Assembly: GCA_945873105.1 (NCBI GenBank)
Contig: CAMCBW010000031.1
Span: forward strand, 1-64,000
Direction: 5' to 3'
Source of the DNA: Tangfeifania diversioriginum
GTDB lineage: Bacteria; Bacteroidota; Bacteroidia; Bacteroidales; Prolixibacteraceae
Length of the DNA: 64,000 nucleotides
Of the stretch, positions 6,952-15,700 are shown piece after piece. Numbering within the stretch: the first letter of the stretch is position 1; the number at the start of each line of letters is the position of its first letter. The position numbers were made by a program, and so were the translations under genes. Under the pieces are notes generated by a model, which saw only the letters and a program-made list of their open reading frames with translations, was not told the DNA's origin and ran no database searches.

Positions 6952-8220
6952 TCAATCCAAATCCTTTGCAATGGATATCGCAGCGATGGTGCCATCTGCC
7001 ACGGCGGTGGTGATCTGGCGGTATTTTTTGCTGATCACATCTCCCACTGCATAGACATTCGGTATAGAGGTGCGCATCTCCTCGTCCGTTTTGATGTAGC
7101 CCCACTGATCGAGTTCCAGTTTGTCGGTAAAGAGACCCAGGTTGGGTTTCATGCCAATGAAAATAAAGACACCATCCCCTTCGATGGTCTTGACCTCTTT
7201 GGTGGTCAGATCTTCTACTTCCACCACCATGCGGTCGCCGACCTTCTGGAAGGATCTTGGCTCATGCAGGAAAATTGGGTGGATCTTCGGGTTGGCCAGC
7301 AGTTTGTCCTGCGCGGTTTTGTTGGCCGTAAAGGCCGCAAACTGGTGGATAATGGTGACCTTGGAGGCAAATTTGGAGATAAAGTCACTCTCCTCGACGG
7401 CAGAGTTACCTCCGCCAATGACAATCACCTCCTTGTCGACAAAATATTTGGCATCACAGGTGGCACAGTAGGAAATTCCCTTGCCTTTCAGCTCCCGTTC
7501 CCCTTTTGCGCCGGTAAGGTTGGGGGTTGTTCCGGTAGCGATGATGATCTTCTTGGCACGAATGGTCTCCATTTCGTCGATAACCACGGTACGGTTCACC
7601 AGGTCTACCTTCGTCACATCCACCGCTACCTTGAATACCGTTCCGCATTGCTTGGTCTGTTCAGACATGTTGTGGGAAAGCATGTATCCTGCCTGGGGAT
7701 CGATGAATCCCGGATAGTTGGATACTTCGTGGGTGGTGGAGACATGTCCGCCCGGTAGCGAGATATCCACCAGCACCGTTTTGATCTTGGCCTGACATAG
7801 GTACAATCCGGCAGTCAATCCGCCCGGACCACCCCCCAGTACGATCACATCAAAATCGGAGACTTGCGGTTTGATTTTACTCGTGATTTCGCTGACAGTA
7901 GCAGCCGGCAGCATGGCATTCAGGTTTTTGATGATTTCGCTACGTTTGATGCCGCCTGCCAGACGCTCGGTCACCTCTTTGCCTCCATCGAAGAAGAGCA
8001 GGGTTGGGGACGATTTTACCCCAAGCTTGTCAGACAATTCGCGGTTGGCCTGACGGTACATCTTTACAAATTTAATTTCATGGCCATACATCCCGGCAAG
8101 GGATTCAAATTTTGGAGCTACCGCTTCGCAAGGCGGACATTCTGTGGAATAAAAATCAAGAACGATTTTCCCTCCCTGCAATACTTCCTGTTCAAATTCA
8201 GAACTGTTGATCTCTTTCAT
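6952..8220 (-). CDS. Thioredoxin-thioredoxin reductase fusion
   Basis: This encodes 422 residues. Residues 1-105 are a thioredoxin domain with active site C28-P-P-C31 in place of CGPC, and a cis-proline at P72. Residues about 122-420 are a low-molecular-weight thioredoxin reductase: FAD site GGGPGG at 129-134, redox CATC at 252-255, NADPH site VIGGGNSAVE, and the closing YAVGD motif. It should pass electrons from NADPH via FAD and CATC to its own thioredoxin domain. The thioredoxin is at the N terminus, unlike the known mycobacterial fusion with the opposite order. It lies downstream on the same strand as the radical SAM cassette, separated by about 600 bases of repeats, and could keep thiols of that system reduced (inference). 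Confidence 0.93.
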   Translation of the reverse strand: MKEINSSEFEQEVLQGGKIVLDFYSTECPPCEAVAPKFESLAGMYGHEIKFVKMYRQANRELSDKLGVKSSPTLLFFDGGKEVTERLAGGIKRSEIIKNLNAMLPAATVSEITSKIKPQVSDFDVIVLGGGPGGLTAGLYLCQAKIKTVLVDISLPGGHVSTTHEVSNYPGFIDPQAGYMLSHNMSEQTKQCGTVFKVAVDVTKVDLVNRTVVIDEMETIRAKKIIIATGTTPNLTGAKGERELKGKGISYCATCDAKYFVDKEVIVIGGGNSAVEESDFISKFASKVTIIHQFAAFTANKTAQDKLLANPKIHPIFLHEPRSFQKVGDRMVVEVEDLTTKEVKTIEGDGVFIFIGMKPNLGLFTDKLELDQWGYIKTDEEMRTSIPNVYAVGDVISKKYRQITTAVADGTIAAISIAKDLD

Positions 8221-8823
8221 GTGGTTTTCTTATTATTGATATTTTAGATTCCTGGCTATGATTCCTTACCAGGATGATTTTCGATTTTGAATTTTCGATT
8301 TTCGATTAGGCTTCATTCGATATTTGTTTATTCCGTCCGCCCTTCGACTTCGCTCAGGGACCGGGACTTATTTCACTCTATGTTTTTAATACAGAATACC
8401 CCTTCGACTTCGCTCAGGGACCGGTATTTTTACAATTACTTGCTTCGTGCATGCTACCGCGGACGTTGGATTCCTTTCATTCATTGACCCCGGGCTATGA
8501 GGCTTTAACCCTTTCAGGGTTTAAAACCAAGTATTTTCGGGATACCACCCAGGGTTGCCCCTGCTGCCTCTCCGTCATCTCCGTCCCTCCGTCATTTTTC
8601 CGTCTTCCTTTCGTCTCCGTTTCCCCGTTTCTCCGTTTCAATATTCTAGAACAGCCACAAGAGCCGCCCCTACTATCTCTCCGTCATTTAGGTCCCTCCG
8701 TCATTTTTCCGTCCTCCCATCGTCTCCGTTTCCCCGTTTCTCCGTTTCAATATTTTCCCACCAACCTGAAGGACGCCCACAAAGGGTCGCCCCTGCTTTC
8801 CCTCCGTCATTACAGACTCTCCG
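8221..8823. other. Gene-free stretch of dispersed intergenic repeats
   Basis: Three repeat types are stacked here. CCCTTCGACTTCGCTCAGGG occurs twice, near 8339 and 8400. A longer element at about 8453-8520 (CGCGGACG ... CCCCGGGCTATGAGG ... AACCCTTTCAGGGT) recurs near 33717 and 39323. Repeated CTCCGTCATTTTTCCGTC / TCTCCGTTTC stretches fill about 8550-8830 and recur near 33930-34130. Open frames across the last type are low-complexity artefacts. Confidence 0.75.
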
Positions 8824-10176
8824 TCATTTTTCCGTCTTCTCTTCTTCCAGCATCTCTCCAAAATACGCCTTGAACCCGATCTCCAGCAGCTCCTTCACCG
8901 GCCTGCAATCGGGAGAGAGGATGGAGCCGTTCTTGTTTTTGGCCACCGAGCCGCAGCCACCGCCACAGGCGAGTTGAACGGAACAGTTCCTGCATTCCTC
9001 GATAGAGGTGACATCCCGCGACGCCCATTGGTGGATCAGTTGCTCATTTTTGGTGATTTCAGGATAGAAAGTACCCAGGGCCTCCTCTTCTTTGCCGACG
9101 GTGGCCGTACAAGAATAGATTCTGCCGGTATAGTCAAAGGCCCATTCCGATTTGCAGGCGGGGCATGCATCAAACAAGGGATCGGGCAGGGAACCGTTCT
9201 CGGAAAGATACTTGGCTACCGAATAGGAGGGTTTGTAAAACTCCAGGATATGAGGATGAACTTCGGTTAGTTCGAATATTTTTTTGAACAGCGAAATCCT
9301 TGTAAACAGCTGATCCGGTGTCGACTGACAGTGGTGCAGTTCGTAATTGCGTCCGATCTGTGTTTTGAAGAGCGGATGGGAGGTCCATCCCTTTTCGATG
9401 GCATAAGAGGCCAGTTCGGGAAGGTTCTCAATATTTTGTTTGTCAATCACCATCCTGAGGTTTACCGGAAAACCGGCTGCCAGCGCTGCGTCAATGCCCC
9501 GAACGATTGGCTCAAAAGTTGGGGATCCTCCTTTCAGGAAGCGTCGCTGGTCGTGAATGGTTTTGGTGCCGTCGAGGGTAATCTGTATCTCCCGGATCTT
9601 CCCTTTGGAGAGCAGTTCAATGTAATTTTCGAGGTAATAGCCATTGGTTACCACGCAAATATCGATTCCCGCCTCGTTCGACTTCTCCACCATCTGGGAG
9701 ATCAGCCCACGCTGGTGGGGTGTGTTTAAAAGTGGTTCTCCCCCAAAGATGGTGAGGTATTTGCGCCGGTTGGCCAGCTCTTTCCTGACGTATTCGAAGA
9801 AAGCCTCAATCAGTTCGGGGGTCGCACTCTGGTGCGGATTGGTGTACTCATCCTGGTAACAGTAACTGCAGCTGAAGTTGCAGCTGTAGTTGGGTACAAA
9901 AAATAGTTGCACCTCCTCGTCGTCCCGCTGGTCCACAAAATCAAAATAACGGTTGCGGTAGAGCTTCTTCTCTGCCTCGGAAGTGGTCAGGTAACCGTTT
10001 TCGGTCAGACCCTGAATCAGCTCCGGATCTGCTTCTTTCGAATGATCCTCCTCCATCAATAGATCAGCCTCTTTCCTGGTAAGCAGATCGGCATTCCCGC
10101 TCAACAGATTCACCACGAAATAGTCGTCGGAATCTGAGACTTTGGAGACAATATTGTGTTTTGATTTTACAACCAT
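8824..10176 (-). CDS. Radical SAM/SPASM peptide-maturase-like protein
   Basis: This encodes 450 residues from the ATG at 10176; a longer start would read through an AAAATC repeat. Residues 1-80 form a small N-terminal domain of the sort that binds precursor peptides (RRE/PqqD-like placement, inferred). The radical SAM core carries CNFSCSYC (CxxxCxxC), followed by the TIFGGEPLL motif. The C-terminal SPASM region has DACPACKSEWAFDYTGRIYSC and CRNCSVQLACGGGC, giving cysteines for two auxiliary 4Fe-4S clusters. Such proteins install thioether or C-C crosslinks in ribosomal peptides. A 32-residue cysteine peptide is encoded immediately upstream, with an ArsM-like methyltransferase before it, so this is probably its maturase. 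Confidence 0.85.
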   Translation of the reverse strand: MVVKSKHNIVSKVSDSDDYFVVNLLSGNADLLTRKEADLLMEEDHSKEADPELIQGLTENGYLTTSEAEKKLYRNRYFDFVDQRDDEEVQLFFVPNYSCNFSCSYCYQDEYTNPHQSATPELIEAFFEYVRKELANRRKYLTIFGGEPLLNTPHQRGLISQMVEKSNEAGIDICVVTNGYYLENYIELLSKGKIREIQITLDGTKTIHDQRRFLKGGSPTFEPIVRGIDAALAAGFPVNLRMVIDKQNIENLPELASYAIEKGWTSHPLFKTQIGRNYELHHCQSTPDQLFTRISLFKKIFELTEVHPHILEFYKPSYSVAKYLSENGSLPDPLFDACPACKSEWAFDYTGRIYSCTATVGKEEEALGTFYPEITKNEQLIHQWASRDVTSIEECRNCSVQLACGGGCGSVAKNKNGSILSPDCRPVKELLEIGFKAYFGEMLEEEKTEK

Positions 10177-10304
10177 AGCAATTTTAGATTTTAGATTTTG
10201 GATTTTGGATTGCGCTTCAATCAAACATTTCAGCCAACTGAAATGCGCTGATTATCTTTCCTATATTCGGAAATTGAAAATCTAAAATCCAAAATTAAAG
10301 AATA

Positions 10305-10336
10305 GGTCTGCCGGAAAATTACGCTCCCGACAGACC
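10305..10336 (-). terminator. Hairpin between peptide and maturase genes, candidate attenuator
   Basis: On the minus strand GGTCTGTCGG (10336-10327) pairs with CCGGCAGACC (10314-10305), with one G-U pair and a 12-base loop, followed by a modestly T-rich TATTCTTT. It lies 10 bases after the peptide stop. A partial terminator here would give more peptide mRNA than maturase mRNA, as in many RiPP operons (inference). Confidence 0.6.
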
Positions 10337-10346
10337 ATTTCTGAAA

Positions 10347-10445
10347 TTAGTCGTGGCATCCCACAACCGATTTGGAAGTCTTGGCACAGCACTGGGCTAT
10401 TGCCACGCTTTTCTGCGCTTCCTGCTTTTTAACCAAACTTTTCAT
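10347..10445 (-). CDS. 32-residue cysteine-containing peptide, candidate RiPP precursor
   Basis: ATG-to-stop gene of 33 codons. The product has a basic, soluble N-terminal half (MKSLVKKQEAQKSVA) and a C-terminal core AQCCAKTSKSVVGCHD with cysteines at positions 19, 20 and 30 and Ser/Thr residues between them. It lies between a methyltransferase gene and a radical SAM/SPASM gene on the same strand, the standard place for a RiPP precursor. A stem-loop follows its stop. Leader plus Cys-rich core fits a substrate for thioether formation. I know no family for it, and alternative readings (a small metal-binding peptide or chance frame) remain possible. Confidence 0.6.
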   Translation of the reverse strand: MKSLVKKQEAQKSVAIAQCCAKTSKSVVGCHD

Positions 10446-10498
10446 TTAGAATACAATTAATGAATGAATTACGAACTTATTTATTTGCTTAGAAAAGC

Positions 10499-11155
10499 CT
10501 ATTTTGAACCACAGCCGCAGGATTTACCGCTTGGTCTTTCCCCTGCTATGGTAAAACTGGAGACCTCTACCTTCCCTTTGGGATAGGGTTTGGACTCCTC
10601 AAAAATGGTGACAGACTGAAATCCTGCCTTGGAAAGGGTATCAAGGTACTCCTCACGGGTTACCGACCCTGCCCAGCACTCAGAAACAGCCACCGGATCA
10701 TTCCTGTATTCTTCAGGAACAGGGGAGGTTGCATAAATGTCGCTCACCACAAATCGACCACCCTTTTTCAATATCCGGAAGATCTCATTCCATACGGCAT
10801 CCTTGTCTGAAGCATGGTTGATGGTGCAATTTGAGATCACCAAATCGGCTGTTTGATCCGGCAATTCAATCTTTTCCAGTTCACTGCGGACAAATTTTAC
10901 GTTGTCTATTCCAAATTTGGCAGCATTTTCCCTGGCAGTTGCCAGCATTCCATCCGAGATATCTATGCCGTAGGCAAAACCTGTCTCTCCGGCTTCCTCC
11001 GCCATCCGTAGTACGTCTGTACCACGGCCGCTACCAAGGTCCACGCAGGTTTCGCCGGCTTTGACCTTCGAGTAATTGATGGCGCCACCGCAGGAAAGAC
11101 AGCAATCGGTCTTTGCAAGTTGGCTGTACCTCAGATTTATACTTGAATAATCCAT
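10499..11155 (-). CDS. ArsM-like SAM-dependent methyltransferase
   Basis: This encodes 218 residues with a Rossmann methyltransferase core: motif I CVDLGSGRGTDVLRMAE at about residues 37-53, GIDISDGML, DLVISNCTINH and LKKGGRFVVSDI. Sequence and layout resemble arsenite methyltransferases, including the late WAGSVTREEYLDTLSKAGF helix. Extra cysteines flank the core: TDCCLSCGG at residues 17-25 and a C-terminal SCGCGSK tail. It is the first gene of a minus-strand unit with a 32-residue Cys peptide and a radical SAM protein. No arsenic-resistance genes (arsR, acr3, arsC) lie nearby, so arsenic may not be the substrate; methylation of a peptide or thiol is an alternative. Confidence 0.75.
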   Translation of the reverse strand: MDYSSINLRYSQLAKTDCCLSCGGAINYSKVKAGETCVDLGSGRGTDVLRMAEEAGETGFAYGIDISDGMLATARENAAKFGIDNVKFVRSELEKIELPDQTADLVISNCTINHASDKDAVWNEIFRILKKGGRFVVSDIYATSPVPEEYRNDPVAVSECWAGSVTREEYLDTLSKAGFQSVTIFEESKPYPKGKVEVSSFTIAGERPSGKSCGCGSK

Positions 11156-11221
11156 CTTATAAAAATATAGAAATTTTATCTTTCAATCCTCCAATGACTA
11201 AGTTCGTCATTTTTTGAATTG

Positions 11222-11301
11222 ATGGGACAAAAATATAAAAAATAAATTTAAATCGCATTAATATCACTTAAATCTTTTTATTATCACTATTTTTGTCCCA
11301 T
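11222..11301. promoter_or_regulatory. Symmetric divergent promoter pair
   Basis: ATGGGACAAAAATA at 11222-11235 is the exact reverse complement of TATTTTTGTCCCAT at 11288-11301. Each arm contains a TAnnTTTG -7 element (TATTTTTG) pointing outward: the left toward the methyltransferase-peptide-radical SAM unit, the right toward the zinc-ribbon gene. The shared TTTTTGTCCCAT would lie around the start of both transcripts and could be a common operator. Confidence 0.6.
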
Positions 11302-11396
11302 GAAATAGCCATGATTGCTTCATCACCAACAGAAATGAAGACAATTTCGCCAATCCTGCTATTCCATTTGGCTTTTGAAAAATAAACTATTTACAA

Positions 11397-11852
11397 ATGC
11401 AAAATTTCTTTGCTGACAATCTGACGAAGGATGAACTTGACCAGCTTTTTCAAAGTGATGAGAAATGCCTTGAGTTTATTGCTTCCATGAAATGGGGCAA
11501 GGAATTCGAATGCCGCAAATGTGGAAACGGTAATTTCTGTGCCGGGAAAACACCCTATGCCAGGCGGTGTACGAAATGCAAGAGTGAGGAATCGGCTACT
11601 GCCGGTACCATCTTTCACAACTGCAAGTTTCCGGTCAGCAAGGCATTTTACATTGCTTTTCAGGTCTGTAAGGGAAATGAGCCACTCTCCACCTATGAAT
11701 TTGCCCGGAGGCTCTCGTTGCGGCAGATGACCTGCTGGAATTTTAAATCAAAAATTACGGCTGCCCTGGATGCCCTTACCCATCTCTCCGATGAGGAAAA
11801 AAAGGATGCACGAAAGCTTTTTACCTTCGAGGAAGTGCCTAAAGTGCACTAG
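11397..11852 (+). CDS. Small zinc-ribbon protein related to IS1595 transposase N-terminus
   Basis: This encodes 151 residues. A zinc ribbon formed by CRKCGN and CTKCKSEES (about residues 39-64) and the helix-turn-helix-like region YIAFQVCKGNEPLSTYEFARRLSLRQMTCWNFKSKI match the N-terminal DNA-binding part of IS1595/ISXO2-type transposases. The DDE catalytic domain is absent: the frame stops at residue 151, and the following sequence is a hairpin, not a broken continuation. It may be a transposase remnant or a domesticated DNA-binding protein. It diverges from the methyltransferase/peptide/radical SAM unit, and both share the same promoter motif, which makes a regulatory role worth testing. Its last six codons lie inside the long hairpin. 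Confidence 0.7.
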   Translation: MQNFFADNLTKDELDQLFQSDEKCLEFIASMKWGKEFECRKCGNGNFCAGKTPYARRCTKCKSEESATAGTIFHNCKFPVSKAFYIAFQVCKGNEPLSTYEFARRLSLRQMTCWNFKSKITAALDALTHLSDEEKKDARKLFTFEEVPKVH

Positions 11853-11950
11853 AGTGCCTAAAGTGCCTATAGTTATGGACTCCAAACAATTCAAGGCAGT
11901 AGCATAAATACTTTAGGCACTTTAGGCACTCTAGTGCACTTTAGGCACTT
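11833..11950. repeat. 41-bp stem hairpin overlapping a gene end
   Basis: Positions 11833-11873 are the reverse complement of 11910-11950 with a single mismatch; the loop is 36 bases. Both arms are built from AGTGCCTAA and AGTGCACTA blocks. The left arm begins in the coding region of the zinc-ribbon gene, so its last residues and stop codon are part of the stem. Confidence 0.9.
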
Positions 11951-12087
11951 GTTCAAAAGGGAGCAAATGCCACAATCAATATATGTGCCTATTTTCATAA
12001 ATTCGACTTTTGGCCCAAAATTTTAAAAAAATCAAATATTTAACAAATTCCTAACATTCGTCATCCAATGTTAACGCAATATTTCCT

Positions 12088-12095
12088 TAGTTTTG
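12088..12095 (+). promoter_or_regulatory. Candidate -7 promoter element of the hydrogenase operon
   Basis: TAGTTTTG matches the Bacteroidota -7 consensus TAnnTTTG and lies 88 bases before the first hydrogenase gene. No good TTTG -33 box is seen at the usual distance, so this is tentative. The region between 11951 and 12183 has no gene. Confidence 0.4.
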
Positions 12096-12183
12096 GAAGA
12101 TGAGGCTAACCAGGTATGACCTTCCGGCTACGGAATCCTTCGGCAACTAAATTAGCTTCAGCCAATTAAAACCTGAGGAACTT

Positions 12184-12684
12184 ATGATTACACATGAAGA
12201 GATTTGCAGTGTCCATTCCATGACGGAAACAGAAAAGTATGGTTTGCTTGAGCAGGTAATGGACGATTATGACCGGAAGGAGAGCAACCTGATTCAGATC
12301 CTGCACATGGCTCAGGCCATTTTTGGTTTCCTGGCCCCCGAGGTTCAGTCTTTTATAGCTGAACGGATGGACATCCCCAACTCCAAAGTAAACAGTGTCC
12401 TCACCTTCTACTCATTTTTCTCGACCAAACCAAAAGGCAAATATACGGTTAGCATTTGCCTGGGAACAGCCTGTTATGTAAGAGGCGGGAAGGATGTAGT
12501 TAACAAATTGAAAGAGGTTCTCTCCATTGAAGTTGGGGAGACGACTGAAGATAAAATGTTCTCGCTTCAGGTGATGCGTTGCATTGGAGCCTGTGGTCTG
12601 GCACCTGCCATGACCATCAACGAAAAGGTTTACAAACAGGTAAATCCCAATAAGTTGCACCGCATCCTGGGGATGCTGAAGTAA
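12184..12684 (+). CDS. hydC: [FeFe]-hydrogenase NuoE-like subunit
   Basis: This encodes 166 residues of the thioredoxin-like 2Fe-2S family (NuoE/HndA/HydC). The cluster cysteines are C92, C97, C133 and C137, in CLGTACYVRGG and RCIGACGLAP. The preceding helical part with SKVNSVLTFYSFF is typical. It passes electrons within a soluble cytoplasmic hydrogenase complex and is the first of three closely spaced genes (49 bases to the next, then 18). A TAnnTTTG-like promoter lies 88 bases upstream. Length is normal for the family. Confidence 0.93.
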   Translation: MITHEEICSVHSMTETEKYGLLEQVMDDYDRKESNLIQILHMAQAIFGFLAPEVQSFIAERMDIPNSKVNSVLTFYSFFSTKPKGKYTVSICLGTACYVRGGKDVVNKLKEVLSIEVGETTEDKMFSLQVMRCIGACGLAPAMTINEKVYKQVNPNKLHRILGMLK

Positions 12685-12733
12685 TTTCTTCCACTTTTCT
12701 CAACTACATTCAGATAACCAAATTCATAAAGCC

Positions 12734-15700
12734 ATGTACATCAAATCTCTGAAAGATCTGAAAGAAATTAAATCATCGTTTCAGAAACAGGAGTCTCAAT
12801 ACCAATTCGTTGCTCATGTATGCTATGCAGCGGGTTGCCTTTCCTCCGATTGTCGCGAAGTAAAAGAGGCCTTGGTAAAGGCCTTGGAGCACGAGAAACT
12901 AGCCGACAAGGTAAAGATTAACCTGACTGGTTGTATGGGCGCCTGCTCATTAGGCCCGACCCTGATCATCAATCCGGGTCAGACCCTTTATTGCAATCTG
13001 AAACCTTCTGACATGCAACACATTGTCAAAGAGCATATCCGGAAGGGAAAAATTGCTACCAAATATTGCTACAAGGATCCGGAAACCGGCAAGGAGATTC
13101 CGAATATGCAGGAGATCAATTTTTTCAAACACCAAAAAAAGATCGTCCTCCGCAATTGTGGAACCATCGATTTTGCTTCTCTCGATGAATATGTCTCCAG
13201 GGATGGCTATTTCGCACTCTGCAAGGCCATCACAGAGATGACTCCCACAGCAGTGGTGGATGTAATAAAAAGATCCGGAATGCGTGGCAGAGGCGGGGGT
13301 GGTTTTCCGACAGGTCTGAAATGGGAGATGGCCTCCAAAGAGCAGAGTGACCAAAAATACATCATTTGCAATGCTGATGAAGGTGATCCGGGGGCATTTA
13401 TGGACCGGAGCCTGCTGGAAGGAGATGCTCATGCGGTGATTGAAGGAATGATCATAGGAGGTTATGCCATTGGGGCTACCAAAGGGGTGGTCTACATCCG
13501 GGCAGAATATCCCATCGCGATTGAACGGCTGACAATTGCCATGAAGGCAGCCCGGGAATACGGGTTATTGGGTGAGCATATTTTCTCTTCGGAATTCGAT
13601 TTTGACATTGAGATACGGATCGGTGCGGGAGCGTTTGTCTGTGGGGAAGAGACAGCACTGATGGCTTCTGTGGAGGGAAGAAGAGGTGAACCGACGCAAA
13701 AGCCTCCCTTCCCGGTACAATGCGGGTTATATGGCAAACCGACGGTCATCAACAATGTCGAGACATTTGGCAGCATTGCCCCCATTCTGCTTCAGGGGGC
13801 TGACTGGTTTGCCGCGATTGGAACAGAAAAGAGCAAGGGAACCAAGGTCTTTGCCCTGGCTGGTGACATCCGGATGAAGGGACTCATCGAAGTTCCGATG
13901 GGTATTGCACTGGGGAAAATACTGTTTGACATTGGCGGAGGCATACCAAAGAATAAAAACTTCAAGGTAGCTCAGACGGGTGGTCCTTCCGGGGGATGTC
14001 TGACGGCGGAGCACCTCAATACCTCCATCGATTATGACTCCCTGATCAAACATGGTGCCATCATGGGCTCCGGAGGATTGATTGTTGCAGATGAAGATAC
14101 CTGTATGGTGGATATGGCACGCTTTTTCATGGATTTTGTGCAGGAGGAGTCGTGCGGAAAATGTACTCCCTGCCGTTTGGGTACCAAAAGAATGCTGGAG
14201 ATCCTCGAACGCATTACTGTAGGTCAAGGGGAGGAAGGAGATGTTGAAAAATTGATCGAATTGGGTACCTCCATCAAGGAATCTGCTATTTGCGGACTCG
14301 GGCAAACGGCGGCTAATCCGGTATTGAGTACCATCAAATACTTCAGGAATGAATACAATGAACACATTCAAAAGAAATATTGCCGCTCGGGAGTATGCAG
14401 TGAAATGTTTATCTCACCCTGTCAGAATGCCTGCCCGGCAGGGGTGAATGTTCCGGGATACATTGCACTCATCGCTGCAGGAAGGGTCAAGGATGCCTAC
14501 AACCTGATCCGTCAGGACAATCCTTTCCCCTCCATTTGCGGAAGGGTCTGTACCCATCCCTGTGAGAGCAAGTGCCGTAGGGCTCAGCTCGATGAAGCCA
14601 TCGCGATTGCCGATTTAAAGAGATATGCAGCCGACTACGTGCTTAACTCTGATGAGCCTTACATGAACCTGATGTTCCAGAAAAATGGCAAATCCGTCGG
14701 TATTATCGGTGCGGGACCTTCCGGGCTCACTTGTGGCTACTATCTTTCAAGGCTCGGATACACCGTCGATATTTATGAAGAAAAAAGTGTTGCGGGGGGT
14801 ATATTGGCTTATGGAATTCCTGAATACAGACAACCAAAAGATATTCTCAAAAAGGAGATAGACTCTATTCTTCAGTCCGGCATCAACATTATCTACAACA
14901 CAAAAGTGGGAGAGCAAATCTCTTTTGCAGAACTTAAGGCAAAATATGGTGCCATCTATGTTGCCACCGGGACGCAATTGTCGCGCAAGATTGGCATCGA
15001 AGGTGAAGAAAAGGAGGGCATCTACCACGGACTCGATTTTCTGAAAGATATCAACCTCAAAAAGAATGTCAAGGTAAAAGGGGTGGTTGCGGTAATTGGA
15101 GGCGGTAATACGGCACTTGACGCTGCCAGATCAGCCTTGCGACTGGGAGCAGACAAGGTTCACATTCTCTACCGGAGAACACGGGAGGAGATGCCTGCCG
15201 ACCGGCGGGAGATACAGGAAACACTGGATGAAGGAATTATCCTTCACGAATTGGTGGCTCCTGTACGTTTTCTGGGAAACGGAGCAGTACGTCAGATCGA
15301 ATGTGTAAAGATGGAACCCGGCGAATTTGGCAAGGATGGAAGACGTATCCCGGTCAAACAGGCTGATTCGCACTTCACGCTCAATATTGACATGGCGATT
15401 CCTGCCGTTAGTCAATATTCAGATCTTCCCTTTGTGACAAAGAAGGATCTGGAGCTAACCGATTGGGGAACATTTGTGGTAGACAGTACCACCCAGATGA
15501 CTACCCAGGAGGGGGTTTTTGCAGGTGGAGATGTGGCACGTGGTTCAGATGTAGTGATTACAGCCATCGCCGATGGTAAAGTAGCAGCCAGATCCATTGA
15601 CAAATACCTGGGGGGAAAAGGAATCCTCAATTCTGGGGAGCCGATCGAACTTCCAAACCTGCATCCGGATGAGGCAAATACCATCGAGCACGAGCGCTTC

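Noticed and set aside
8451-8977. Two overlapping plus-strand open frames of 140 codons
   Set aside because: Both are low-complexity Ser/Pro/Phe translations of CTCCGTCATTT-type repeats and run antisense into the radical SAM gene.
10499-11155. Arsenic-resistance operon
   Set aside because: Only the ArsM-like gene is present; no arsR, arsenite pump or arsenate reductase is nearby.
11397-11852. Complete IS1595-family insertion sequence
   Set aside because: No DDE domain and no terminal inverted repeats with target duplication were found; the nearby hairpin arms are not IS ends of the usual kind.
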